Shown here: positions 43,053 through 49,730 of the stretch, in pieces
Layout of the letters: the number at the start of each line of letters is the position of its first letter
How positions within the stretch are numbered: position 1 is the stretch's first letter
DNA from: Nocardiopsis suaedae
Lineage (GTDB): Bacteria; Actinomycetota; Actinomycetes; Streptosporangiales; Streptosporangiaceae
DNA: 64,000 bases
NCBI RefSeq assembly: GCF_027706745.1
Contig: NZ_JAQFWP010000002.1
Span: 156,252 to 220,251, forward strand
Reading direction: 5' to 3'
Notes under the pieces: model-generated
Seen by the model: only the letters and a program-made list of their open reading frames with translations
Told to the model about the DNA's origin: nothing
Databases searched by the model: none
Program-made: the position numbers and the translations under genes

Positions 43053-43767
43053 CGGGGAGTGGGAGCGGCTGAGCCTGATCGGTCAGACCTACGGGGCGGT
43101 GTCCGCGCTGATCGCGGTCCTCGCCCTGGTGGGTGTGGCCGTGACGCTGGTGTTCCAGGCCCGTGAGACGCGGCGCGCCGTCGAGGAGGGGCGCCGCCAG
43201 GCCATGGCCGAACTGCTCCGGATGGCCATGGACGACCCCGACCTGGACGCGTGCTGGGGGCCGGTGCCCGAGGGCGAGGACCGCACCGAGCGCAGGCAGC
43301 AGCTCTACACCAACATGATCGTCACCCAGTGGGGGACGGCGTTCCGGGCCGGGGCGCTGCCGGAGGCGCGGCTGCGGGCGGCGGCCGAGGAGATGTTCCG
43401 CGGCGGGGTCGGCCGCGCGTATTGGGCGCGGGCGCGCAAGCGCCGCCTGTCGGCCCCGGCGCGCCGGGCGGACCGCCGCTTCAACGAGATCCTCGAACAG
43501 GCCTACACGGCGGCGCGGCCGGTGACGGCGGCATCGGCGGCATCGGCGGCCGCTGCGGGGTCGGCAGGGTCGGCGAGCCGTCCGGACGGTGCCGGGCGGC
43601 GTTTCGGCGTCCCTCGGCGCACCCTGCGTGTCCTGGCCGCCTTCGGCGCCGGTGCGGCCGTCGGTGCCGGTGCGGTGGCCGGGGCGGGGCCGCGGAGACG
43701 GCCGGGGCGCCGTGAGTGGCGGCGCCGCGGGGTGCGGACGCCGTGGGGCCGGAAAACCCTTTGGTGA
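42955..43767 (+). CDS. DUF6082 family membrane protein
   Basis: About 270 residues. Two N-terminal membrane helices (FPLVVALLSLTAVALVLASP; YGAVSALIAVLALVGVAVTL) precede VFQARETRRAVEEGRRQAMAE and LYTNMIVTQWGTAFRAGAL, typical of DUF6082, a family seen beside DUF6879 and XRE regulators in actinomycetes. The C-terminal 80 residues are Ala/Arg-rich and repetitive. GTG 42955 follows GGGGAG closely. It overlaps the DUF6879 gene by 98 bases. A membrane role is likely; none is proven. Confidence 0.72.
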   Translation: MKAFPLVVALLSLTAVALVLASPLALRAFGGADGEWERLSLIGQTYGAVSALIAVLALVGVAVTLVFQARETRRAVEEGRRQAMAELLRMAMDDPDLDACWGPVPEGEDRTERRQQLYTNMIVTQWGTAFRAGALPEARLRAAAEEMFRGGVGRAYWARARKRRLSAPARRADRRFNEILEQAYTAARPVTAASAASAAAAGSAGSASRPDGAGRRFGVPRRTLRVLAAFGAGAAVGAGAVAGAGPRRRPGRREWRRRGVRTPWGRKTLW

Positions 43768-43796
43768 CGGGTGTGCGGGGGTGGACAATCGCCCGC

Positions 43797-44333
43797 ATGC
43801 CTCAGATGTTCGACAGCCCTGAAAAGGACCCGCGGATCGACCCGCCCGAGCGCGGAGGAGAGGTGGACGTCCTCACCGGGTTCCTCCGCTACCAGCGCAC
43901 GACCCTGGAGCTGAAGTGCTCCGGGCTCACCGCCGAGCAGATGTCGCGCCGGGCGGTCGAGCCGTCGGTGCTGTCGCTGCTCGGGCTCCTCCGGCACATG
44001 GCGGACGTCGAGCGGGCGTGGTTCCGCGTCGTCATGGCGGGGACCGAGGCGCCGCCGCACTACTGGTCGGAGGAGGACATCGACGGCGACTTCGACAACG
44101 TGGCGGCGGAGGAGGAAATGGTCCGGGACGCCTGGGACCGGTGGCGCGAAGAGGTCGCCTTCGCCGAACGCTTCGTCGATGAGGCTCCGGGCCTGGACGC
44201 GACCGGCAGGGACCCGCGCCGGGGCGCGGTGTCCCTGCGCTGGGTGCTGGCCCACATGATCGAGGAGTACGCCCGCCACAACGGCCACGCCGACCTGCTG
44301 CGCGAGGCCGTCGACGGCACGGTCGGGGAGTAG
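43797..44333 (+). CDS. DinB family protein
   Basis: A 178-residue four-helix-bundle protein of the DinB/DUF664 type. LLGLLRHMADVERAWFRVVMAG supplies the first metal His; LRWVLAHMIEEYARHNGHADLL gives the other two, the usual nickel/zinc triad. Related proteins are thiol-S-transferases dependent on mycothiol or bacillithiol. It precedes a maleylpyruvate-isomerase-like protein of the same superfamily by two bases, so both are made from one mRNA. ATG 43797. Substrate unknown. Confidence 0.9.
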   Translation: MPQMFDSPEKDPRIDPPERGGEVDVLTGFLRYQRTTLELKCSGLTAEQMSRRAVEPSVLSLLGLLRHMADVERAWFRVVMAGTEAPPHYWSEEDIDGDFDNVAAEEEMVRDAWDRWREEVAFAERFVDEAPGLDATGRDPRRGAVSLRWVLAHMIEEYARHNGHADLLREAVDGTVGE

Positions 44334-44335
44334 CG

Positions 44336-45181
44336 GTGGCCGGCGCGCCCGGTCCTTTCGGGCCCGTGATCGACACCCGCCCCCTCTTCCCGAGGGAGCG
44401 GGGGCTCCTCGTGGACCTGCTGGCCGATCTGGACCGCGACGAGTGGTCCGCCCCCACCGTGTGCCCGGGCTGGGACGTCCACGACGTGGCGGCCCACGTC
44501 CTGCACGACTACACGCGCAGGCTCTCCGGGGGCAGGGACGGCCACCGCGGCCCGCCCTTCGCGCAGGGCGAGGCGCTGGCGGACTTCATCCACCGCACGA
44601 ACGGGGAGTTCGTCGCGGTGGCGCGGCATTTCAGCCCCGAGCTCATGGTGGACCAGATCGCCCACCTCGGGCCCCAGCTGGACGCCCTGTGGGCGGGCAC
44701 GGACCTTGACGGCCCCGCCGACCTGGACATCCCGTGGGCCTCCGACGCGCGTCCGGCCCCGGCATGGCTGGACCTCGCGCGGGAGTACACCGAGTTCTGG
44801 GTGCACCAGCAGCAGATCCGCGACGCCGTCGGCCGCCCGGGCGCCGACGGTCCGGACCTCGCCGGTCCGGTGACCGATGCCTTCACCCGCGCGCTGCCCA
44901 AGGCGCTGGCCGGGCTGGAGCGCCCGGACGGGACGTCGGTCGAGATCGAGGTCCAGGGGGCCGCAGGCGGTGTGTGGACCGTGGCCGCCGACCAGGGGCG
45001 GTGGGGGATCGGCCGCGGGCACGCGCCGGACCCGGCGGCCCGGGTGGTGATCGCCCAGGACGACTTCTGGCGGCTCGCCACACGCGGCATCGGCCCTGAC
45101 GAGGCGCGTGGCCGTGCCGGGGGCGGCGGGGACGCCGGGCTGTGGGAGGCCGCCACGGCGCTGGTGGCGGTCATCCGCTGA
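44336..45181 (+). CDS. Maleylpyruvate isomerase family mycothiol-dependent protein
   Basis: A 281-residue protein. The N-terminal domain has VCPGWDVHDVAAHVLHDYTRRL, the mycothiol-dependent maleylpyruvate isomerase signature with its metal His, then YTEFWVHQQQIRDAVG with a second His. The C-terminal ~90 residues form the SCP2/MDMPI-C-like sterol-carrier fold (VEIEVQGAAGGVWTVAAD). It probably uses mycothiol for S-transfer or isomerisation. GTG 44336 starts two bases after the DinB stop. Target compound unknown. Confidence 0.9.
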   Translation: MAGAPGPFGPVIDTRPLFPRERGLLVDLLADLDRDEWSAPTVCPGWDVHDVAAHVLHDYTRRLSGGRDGHRGPPFAQGEALADFIHRTNGEFVAVARHFSPELMVDQIAHLGPQLDALWAGTDLDGPADLDIPWASDARPAPAWLDLAREYTEFWVHQQQIRDAVGRPGADGPDLAGPVTDAFTRALPKALAGLERPDGTSVEIEVQGAAGGVWTVAADQGRWGIGRGHAPDPAARVVIAQDDFWRLATRGIGPDEARGRAGGGGDAGLWEAATALVAVIR

Positions 45182-45225
45182 GCTCCGGCGGGTTCGACGG
45201 GTTCCGACGGGTTCCGGCAGGCGCG

Positions 45226-46227
45226 TCAGCTGTGGGCGTCGACCGCTACGAGCCGGATGCCGTCCGGTAGCGCGTCGATGTAGGCGTTGGCCATGGCCCG
45301 GTACCCCGACTCCGCCGAGCGGATGTCCGGGGTGCTTCCGATCCAGCCGCCGAAGGGGGCGTTGATCCACTCGCCCTCCAGCGTCAGCAGCGCGGCGCCG
45401 GGCACCGCGCGGGCCCGGCGCTCTTCGATGTAGCCCTCCTTGCCGGCGCCGGGGGCGTCCAACGCGTAGTCCATGACCGCGCCCAGGTCCGTGTGGAACA
45501 GCGCGTCCACCAAAGGCTGGCTCCGGTAGTCGTCCTCCGCGCGCTGCCGGGGGAAGTCGGGGGAGACCAGCCGGGCGAACGAGGACCAGCCCAGGGCGGG
45601 CGGCAGTTCGGCCGCGCGCTCCTGGAAGCGGTCCCACTCCAGTTCCGCCTCGCGCGCCGCGCTCTCCCGCATCGACTCGAGGTCGAGCGCGCCTTTGGGG
45701 CCGCCCGCCGCGCGCGTGCCTGTGGCCGCGGCCTTCGGCAGGATGAGCCGCGGGTCGCCGCGGGCCCCGGGGCGGACGTGGAAGTAGTCCTCCCAGCGCC
45801 CTCCGGCCAGCCAGTAGTCCCACTCGCCGCGCGGGTTGAAGGTCGACTCGAAGTAGGGGCGCCCCACGCCGTCGAACAGGATCGGCGGTTCCCCGTCGGC
45901 GGGAACGAGGTCGCGGTTGTAGGCCTCCGCCACGGCGTCCCACGTCAGCTCGTCGTCGGGGACGGTGAGGCCGAAGCGCGCCCGCAGGTACTTCACCGCC
46001 CAGAAGTCGGCGGGGCGGGACTGGAACTCGGTGTAGTCCGGGTACGGGTCGACCTCCCGGTCGAGGTCGAAAGGGGCCATGGCCGACCGGAGCGCTGGAG
46101 CGTCGTCACCGTTGGTGCCGTTGGTGCCGTTGGGGCTGTTGGTTCCGGGGGCGCCGGGACCGCCGTAGGGACCGTCAGGGCCGTCGATTCCGTTGTCGAG
46201 GGTGACGATCACAAGGGAGTGCACCAT
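45226..46227 (-). CDS. GGRW-motif hypothetical protein
   Basis: A 333-residue protein I cannot name, though the motif GEWDYWLAGGRWEDYF with its neighbours (FNPRGEWDYW) recurs in actinomycete and phage hypotheticals as NPxSxWDWxxxGGRW. A leader of Gly-x-x-like residues (GPDGPYGGPGAPG, NSPNGTNGTNGDD) sits between the first strand and the domain and is absent in others as far as I recall. ATG 46227 gives a conserved first strand VHSLVIVT. Stop overlaps nothing; gap to the DUF664 operon is 44 bases. Function unknown. Confidence 0.65.
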   Translation of the reverse strand: MVHSLVIVTLDNGIDGPDGPYGGPGAPGTNSPNGTNGTNGDDAPALRSAMAPFDLDREVDPYPDYTEFQSRPADFWAVKYLRARFGLTVPDDELTWDAVAEAYNRDLVPADGEPPILFDGVGRPYFESTFNPRGEWDYWLAGGRWEDYFHVRPGARGDPRLILPKAAATGTRAAGGPKGALDLESMRESAAREAELEWDRFQERAAELPPALGWSSFARLVSPDFPRQRAEDDYRSQPLVDALFHTDLGAVMDYALDAPGAGKEGYIEERRARAVPGAALLTLEGEWINAPFGGWIGSTPDIRSAESGYRAMANAYIDALPDGIRLVAVDAHS

Positions 46228-46313
46228 GGGAGCCTGCCTGTTCGGACGGTGCGGGGCCGGCGCGTGTGGGCCCCGGGTGCGATGGTGCCACGGTCGGCCG
46301 TGTCGTGGAGGCG

Positions 46314-46916
46314 TCAGTGGAAGCGCACGTCGACGCGGGCCAGGCGCCATCCCAGGTGGTGCAAGGCCGTGGTGCTGACGGCGGTGCGCAGCTCCTCGGC
46401 GAGTCGCGGGGCAGGGACCTCGCCGGTGAAGCGCGCGCTCAGCTCCACCGCGACACCCTCCGGCGCCTCGGAGAACCGGCACCGCCCTACGACGGCGCCG
46501 GGCACCGTGTCGCACGCGGCCCTGAAGAGCGCTGCGACAGCCTCCGTGCGGATCCTCGTCCACCCGCGCTCCCCGGCGGGGCCGGGTGAGCCGGGCAGTG
46601 CGATGTACCCGCTTGAGCGCCCTTCCGCGCGCACGGTGCGCATCACCCGGTCGGCGAGGCCGGGCGGGGCGGCGGGCAGGTCCTGTTCGGCTTCGTCCCG
46701 TGCCGCCGTGAGGATGCGCAGCTCCTCCGCGGCTGCGGTGCAGTGGGGGCACGCGCGCTCGTGCGCGGTCGGCCGTCCCCCGCGGAGGTGATCCAGGAGG
46801 GCGTCGAGGGACGTGCCGCACGGCAGGAGGTCGGCGCCCTCGTCGTCGGGGCCGCCGTGGTCGTCGCTGCGGCCGCCGCCGTCAGGGCCGTCGGTGCCGG
46901 GGCCGTTCACCGCCAT
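46314..46916 (-). CDS. Zinc-finger anti-sigma-like protein with Asp23-like C-terminus
   Basis: A 200-residue protein with a disordered acidic N-terminus, then a ZAS-like motif His52-x3-Cys56-x2-Cys59 (AHERACPHC), with Cys33 upstream. The C-terminal half (VAALFRAACDTVPGAVVG, GVAVELSARFTGEVPAPRLAEELR) resembles Asp23/Gls24 alkaline-shock proteins. The anti-sigma role is supported by its 10-base overlap with the ECF sigma gene. A fusion of ZAS and Asp23-like parts would tie envelope stress to sigma release (inference). Confidence 0.75.
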   Translation of the reverse strand: MAVNGPGTDGPDGGGRSDDHGGPDDEGADLLPCGTSLDALLDHLRGGRPTAHERACPHCTAAAEELRILTAARDEAEQDLPAAPPGLADRVMRTVRAEGRSSGYIALPGSPGPAGERGWTRIRTEAVAALFRAACDTVPGAVVGRCRFSEAPEGVAVELSARFTGEVPAPRLAEELRTAVSTTALHHLGWRLARVDVRFH

Positions 46917-47455
46917 GGCTCAAGCGCCTCCACGAGACGGGTGCGCGCGCGATGGATGCGTCCGCGCACAGCGGTCGGGGTCGCGTCGACCACGTCGGCG
47001 ATCTCCTCATAGGCCAATCCTTCCATCTCCCTGAGGATCCAGCAGATCCTCTGCGGAGGCGGCAGGTCGGCGAGGGCGCGGTCGAGGGCCTGTCGGAGCC
47101 CGCTGCCGACGGCCCGGCCCGCCGGACCGGTCGCGGGGTCGGCGAACTCCGCCCCTTCGGGCAGGGGGTGTTCGGGGGAGCGGGCGCGCGCGGCGTTGAG
47201 CGCGCCCCGGGCGGCGATGCGCAGAAGCCAGGGGCGGAACCGGTCGGCGTCGCGCAGGGAGGGGAGCCGCCGCCAGGCGGTGACGAGGGCCTCCTGGGCG
47301 GCGTCGGCGGCCTCTTCGCGGTCGCCCAGGGTCCGCAGGGCGACTCGGTAGACGGTGCCCTGGTGGCGCAGAACGAGGGTCTCGAACGCGGAGGTGTCGC
47401 CGTCTTGGGCGCGCTCGGCCAGCACCCCGTCGGGTGGGCCCGGACGACCCGGCAC
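46907..47455 (-). CDS. ECF-type RNA polymerase sigma factor
   Basis: A 182-residue sigma-70 family protein with only regions 2 and 4. Region 2: HQGTVYRVALRTLGDREEAADAAQEALVTAW and FRPWLLRIAARGALNAARAR (split by a linker). Region 4: LPPPQRICWILREMEGLAYEE, then IADVVDATPTAVRGRIHRAR. It directs transcription of a stress or envelope regulon. GTG 47455 has GGAG very close; a TTG further upstream is less likely. Overlaps the anti-sigma-like gene by 10 bases. The divergent DUF6286 gene is a likely regulon member. Confidence 0.93.
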   Translation of the reverse strand: MPGRPGPPDGVLAERAQDGDTSAFETLVLRHQGTVYRVALRTLGDREEAADAAQEALVTAWRRLPSLRDADRFRPWLLRIAARGALNAARARSPEHPLPEGAEFADPATGPAGRAVGSGLRQALDRALADLPPPQRICWILREMEGLAYEEIADVVDATPTAVRGRIHRARTRLVEALEPWR

Positions 47456-47497
47456 GCTCCGCCCCCTTTCCGTGCGCTCGGCCCGGCGAGGGGGACC

Positions 47498-47510
47498 GGA
47501 ACAACGTTCC
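47498..47510. promoter_or_regulatory. GGAAC-AAC-GTTCC inverted repeat in the sigma/DUF6286 divergent region
   Basis: A 5-bp-arm inverted repeat; GGAAC is also a common ECF -35 core. It is 43 bases before the sigma start. No fitting -10 element was found, so it is a weak regulatory candidate. Confidence 0.3.
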
Positions 47511-47560
47511 AGAGGGGAGTGGTGACGCAACGTTACCCATCATGACCTGCGTAAGCGTGG

Positions 47561-47590
47561 TTGTGTCGACTGTGGGACACGTCACATACT
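47561..47590 (+). promoter_or_regulatory. Promoter candidate for a leaderless transcript
   Basis: TTGTGT (47561-47566) and CATACT (47585-47590) are 18 bases apart. The expected transcription start falls at or within a few bases of GTG 47598, so the micro-ORF there may be leaderless. Confidence 0.4.
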
Positions 47591-47597
47591 GGGGAAC

Positions 47598-47666
47598 GTG
47601 AGCGGAACCGGCAGAGAGGTGTCATCCATGGTGACGGGCGCCGACGGCGAGCGTGCGGCCCGCTGA
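47598..47666 (+). CDS. 22-residue micro-ORF upstream of the DUF6286 gene
   Basis: GTG 47598 to TGA 47666 encodes 22 residues (MSGTGREVSSMVTGADGERA and two more). It is placed directly at the predicted start of the transcript reaching the DUF6286 gene 79 bases on. It could be a leader peptide or the remnant of an upstream gene such as an Asp23 gene. Coding is not proven. Confidence 0.25.
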   Translation: MSGTGREVSSMVTGADGERAAR

Positions 47667-47745
47667 CCGGTGAGGGGGGCCTGGTCGGCCCGGGCCCGCC
47701 GCCTCGGCGCCCGTCCTGATGTGAACGGACCGAGGAGGGGACCAT

Positions 47746-48330
47746 ATGACCGCGCTGCAGCAGGAGGCGGCGGCCCCCGGCCGCCCCAGAGCGGGGGAGG
47801 CCGCCGGCCGGCGAGGGGCGTCCGGGCACAGGAGGCGGACGCGGGTCCCGCTCCGGGCGGCGACGCTCGCCGCGGCCGCCGTGGCGGCGGTCGCGGCCAC
47901 GGCGGCCCTCGTTTCGGCGGTGGAGGTCATCGATGTGCTGGCCGATGCCCGCCTGGAGGACCCCGGTCTGCGCATCGCGTCCGTGGTCCTGCTGGTCATC
48001 GGCGGCGGCATGCTCGTGGCCGGTGGAGCGAGCCTGCTCACGGGCGGCGCGGTCGCCGAGGCGCCGGTGGGCGCGGCCGACGCGTCGGACCCGCTTCCGG
48101 GGGTGCGCAAGGCCCTTGAGGAGTCGGCGGTGACGGTCTCCGGGGTGGAGTCGGCGCACGTGCTCGTCGGTTCCCGGTGCGTGCAGGTTCGGGTCGTCTC
48201 CTCGGTGCCGCGCAAGGAGGCCCGCCGCAGAGCCGTCGAGGGCGCGGTCCGGGCACGATTGGACTCGCTGTCCCTGGGCGAGGAGTTCAGCGTCCGAGCA
48301 CAGGTGGAGTCGCCGGGCGTGGGTGCGTGA
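47746..48330 (+). CDS. DUF6286 membrane protein (Asp23-associated)
   Basis: A 194-residue protein with a basic N-terminus, two transmembrane helices (LAAAAVAAVAATAALVSAVEV; IASVVLLVIGGGMLVAGGAS) and a C-terminal alpha/beta domain (SAVTVSGVESAHVLVGSRCVQ, VRARLDSLSLGEEFSVR) resembling DUF6286, which in actinomycetes is usually encoded within Asp23/Gls24 operons. Here no separate Asp23 gene follows, though an Asp23-like domain is in the divergent anti-sigma-like protein. GAGGAGGGG precedes ATG 47746. An envelope-associated role is likely. Confidence 0.72.
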   Translation: MTALQQEAAAPGRPRAGEAAGRRGASGHRRRTRVPLRAATLAAAAVAAVAATAALVSAVEVIDVLADARLEDPGLRIASVVLLVIGGGMLVAGGASLLTGGAVAEAPVGAADASDPLPGVRKALEESAVTVSGVESAHVLVGSRCVQVRVVSSVPRKEARRRAVEGAVRARLDSLSLGEEFSVRAQVESPGVGA

Positions 48331-48415
48331 GCCGCCGGACGGTGCCGGTGGTCCGTCGTGTTCGTCCGGAGCGGCGCTGGGGCGAGTTCGGGGTCGGGCT
48401 CGCTCGCGGTGAAGG

Positions 48416-48540
48416 TGGGGCAGGCGGCTGAGCAGGTACCCCGTTCACAGGCCGTGGCCGTGCGGCGGGCCACCGGAGTGTGAGCGGGATGGCGGCGACG
48501 GAGAGAGCGGGGCGGTTCCCGTGCTCGTGGCGGCCGCCGA
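48416..48540 (+). repeat. Dispersed intergenic repeat, copy A
   Basis: Shares GGTACCCCG-TTCA-GGCC-GGCCG-GCGGCGGG-CCGGAG (about 48433-48478) with 63847-63890, and GGCGGCGACGG-G-GAGCGGGG-GGTTCCC (48491-48520) with 63760-63789. It follows the stop of the DUF6286 gene in sense orientation. Divergence suggests an old family. Confidence 0.65.
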
Positions 48541-48558
48541 CCCGGTGCGCCCCTGCCC

Positions 48559-48626
48559 GGCGATGATCTCGACGAAGGTGCTGCCATTCCGGCGGTTTTG
48601 ACAGCATCTTCGTCGAGATCATCGCC
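48559..48626. terminator. Long-stem inverted repeat, likely bidirectional terminator
   Basis: Arms 48559-48583 and 48602-48626 are 25 bp each with one mismatch (core GATGATCTCGACGAAG) and an 18-base loop. They lie between convergent genes, as with other long-stem repeats in this window. Confidence 0.6.
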
Positions 48627-48778
48627 AAGGGGGCGCGTGGGTGCTGTGGGGGCGGATTGGGGGGGAATCGACACCTGATCTGCCCAATAGCGTCGATTTC
48701 ACGATGCAGGATGCCCGAGCCCTTCTCCCGCCGCCCTATATGCCCGGTATACACCACTCGGACGGCCCCCTCCGCGAG

Positions 48779-48834
48779 GATCTCGGGGAACCCGGGGTTA
48801 ATCCGGACACGATAAGCCCGACTTCCCCGAGATC
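48779..48834. terminator. Inverted repeat GATCTCGGGGAA/TTCCCCGAGATC
   Basis: Two perfect 12-bp arms (48779-48790 and 48823-48834) with a 32-base loop; the pairing extends imperfectly inward. It lies between convergent genes and may end transcription from the minus-strand TetR gene. Confidence 0.5.
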
Positions 48835-48877
48835 TGTTGGTGGATGATGGTGCTGCCGGGGGTGCGGGCGCCGCGAA

Positions 48878-49033
48878 CGCGCTCGGCCACCCGCCCACCC
48901 GGCCGCGCCGCCGCCCGGGCTGCGAGGGGCCTGTCGCCCGGCAGGCAGGGTCGGGGAACCGCTGGGCTCTGGCCGTCGCTGCCGAGAACGGTGACCATCC
49001 GCACGCCAGACGGCCGACAGCGCTGCCGCATGG
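48878..49033 (-). repeat. Dispersed intergenic repeat, copy C (minus strand)
   Basis: Its reverse complement aligns with copy D: GGTAGCGCTGTCGG-like start, GTGCGGATGGTCACCG versus GTGCGTGTGGTCACCG, then GGTTCCC and TGCCTGCCGGGCG, ending GGCGGGTGGCCGAGCGCG. It follows the stop of the minus-strand TetR gene in sense orientation. Confidence 0.65.
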
Positions 49034-49082
49034 GCCGCCTGGGCTTCCTGCTGTGCCTGACGTGACTGGGGTGGGCGGATGG

Positions 49083-49655
49083 TCACTCCGGTGGGCGCGG
49101 GCGGATGAGGTGCCATACGGCGTCGGCGGCCTCGTCGGGCGGCCACGGGGCGCCATCGTCTGCGGTTCCTTGGGCGATCACTCCGATGAGCGCCCCCGCC
49201 AGGAACGATGCGTGCAGCTCCACGGGGATCCCGTCCGAACCCTCGGGGCGCGCGCCTTCGGTGAAGCGCGCGGACAGCTCCTCGGTGAGCCGTGTCCTGA
49301 GTGCGGCGGCGCAGCCGGGGCTGCCGTGGGCGCCGAGCATGCGCCCGTACAGGCCAGCGTTGGCGCGCACGTGCTCGAACAGCTCCACGAGCGGCTCCGG
49401 CGCGCGGTGGGCCGGGGAGTCCAGCGGGCACAGCGAGGCCGCCCGGACCACCGGCGCCAGGGCCTCCTCCATCGCGTCGGTCAGCAGCGCGTCCGCGTCC
49501 TTGTAGTGCGCGTAGACCGTGGCGCGGTTGACCCCGGCGCGGCGGGCGATCGCGGCCGTGCTCAGCGGGGCCCCGCCGCCCTCCACCGACAGGTCGAGCG
49601 CGGCGGCGCGCAGGCGGGCGCGGGTGCGCCGGGCGCGGGGATCGTCCGGATTCAT
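49083..49655 (-). CDS. TetR/AcrR-family regulator
   Basis: A 190-residue regulator. HTH: LSTAAIARRAGVNRATVYAHYKD near residue 32-54. The C-terminal domain (ELFEHVRANAGLYGRMLGAHG; SFLAGALIGVIAQGTADDGAPW) fits TetR_C_33-type ligand domains. ATG 49655. It is divergent from the DsbA-TPR gene with a palindromic operator between them (49688-49715), so it likely represses both. A DsbA-type target hints at a redox or electrophile signal, which is inference. Confidence 0.92.
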   Translation of the reverse strand: MNPDDPRARRTRARLRAAALDLSVEGGGAPLSTAAIARRAGVNRATVYAHYKDADALLTDAMEEALAPVVRAASLCPLDSPAHRAPEPLVELFEHVRANAGLYGRMLGAHGSPGCAAALRTRLTEELSARFTEGARPEGSDGIPVELHASFLAGALIGVIAQGTADDGAPWPPDEAADAVWHLIRPRPPE

Positions 49656-49687
49656 GGCCCTGATCCTAGGGCAGTCCACCTTTAACG

Positions 49688-49715
49688 AACACATGTTGTC
49701 TAAACGACATGTGTT
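49688..49715. promoter_or_regulatory. TetR operator candidate
   Basis: AACACATG (49688-49695) and CATGTGTT (49708-49715) are perfect 8-bp arms with a 12-base spacer, centred in the 75-base divergent region and 15 bases before the DsbA-like start. The region is AT-rich. Confidence 0.65.
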
Positions 49716-49730
49716 GTGTAATCTTCCGGC

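Larger units (their letters stand above)
48331..49082. other. 752-base non-coding region with repeats and hairpins
   Basis: No ORF here has protein-like composition. It holds two copies of the dispersed GC-rich repeat (48416-48540 plus; 48878-49033 minus) and two long inverted repeats between them (48559-48626; 48779-48834), listed separately. It separates two convergent genes. Confidence 0.65.

Noticed and set aside
47498..47545. ECF autoregulated promoter with GGAAC -35
   Set aside because: GGAAC occurs on both strands but no CGTT/CGTC-type -10 is found 16-17 bases away; kept only as a weak inverted repeat.
48416..49033. Possible insertion sequence or MITE in the 48.4-49.0 kb region
   Set aside because: The two flanking copies are inverted, but there is no transposase, no target-site duplication or precise terminal inverted repeat, and a third copy has a different layout. 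Treated as a dispersed repeat.
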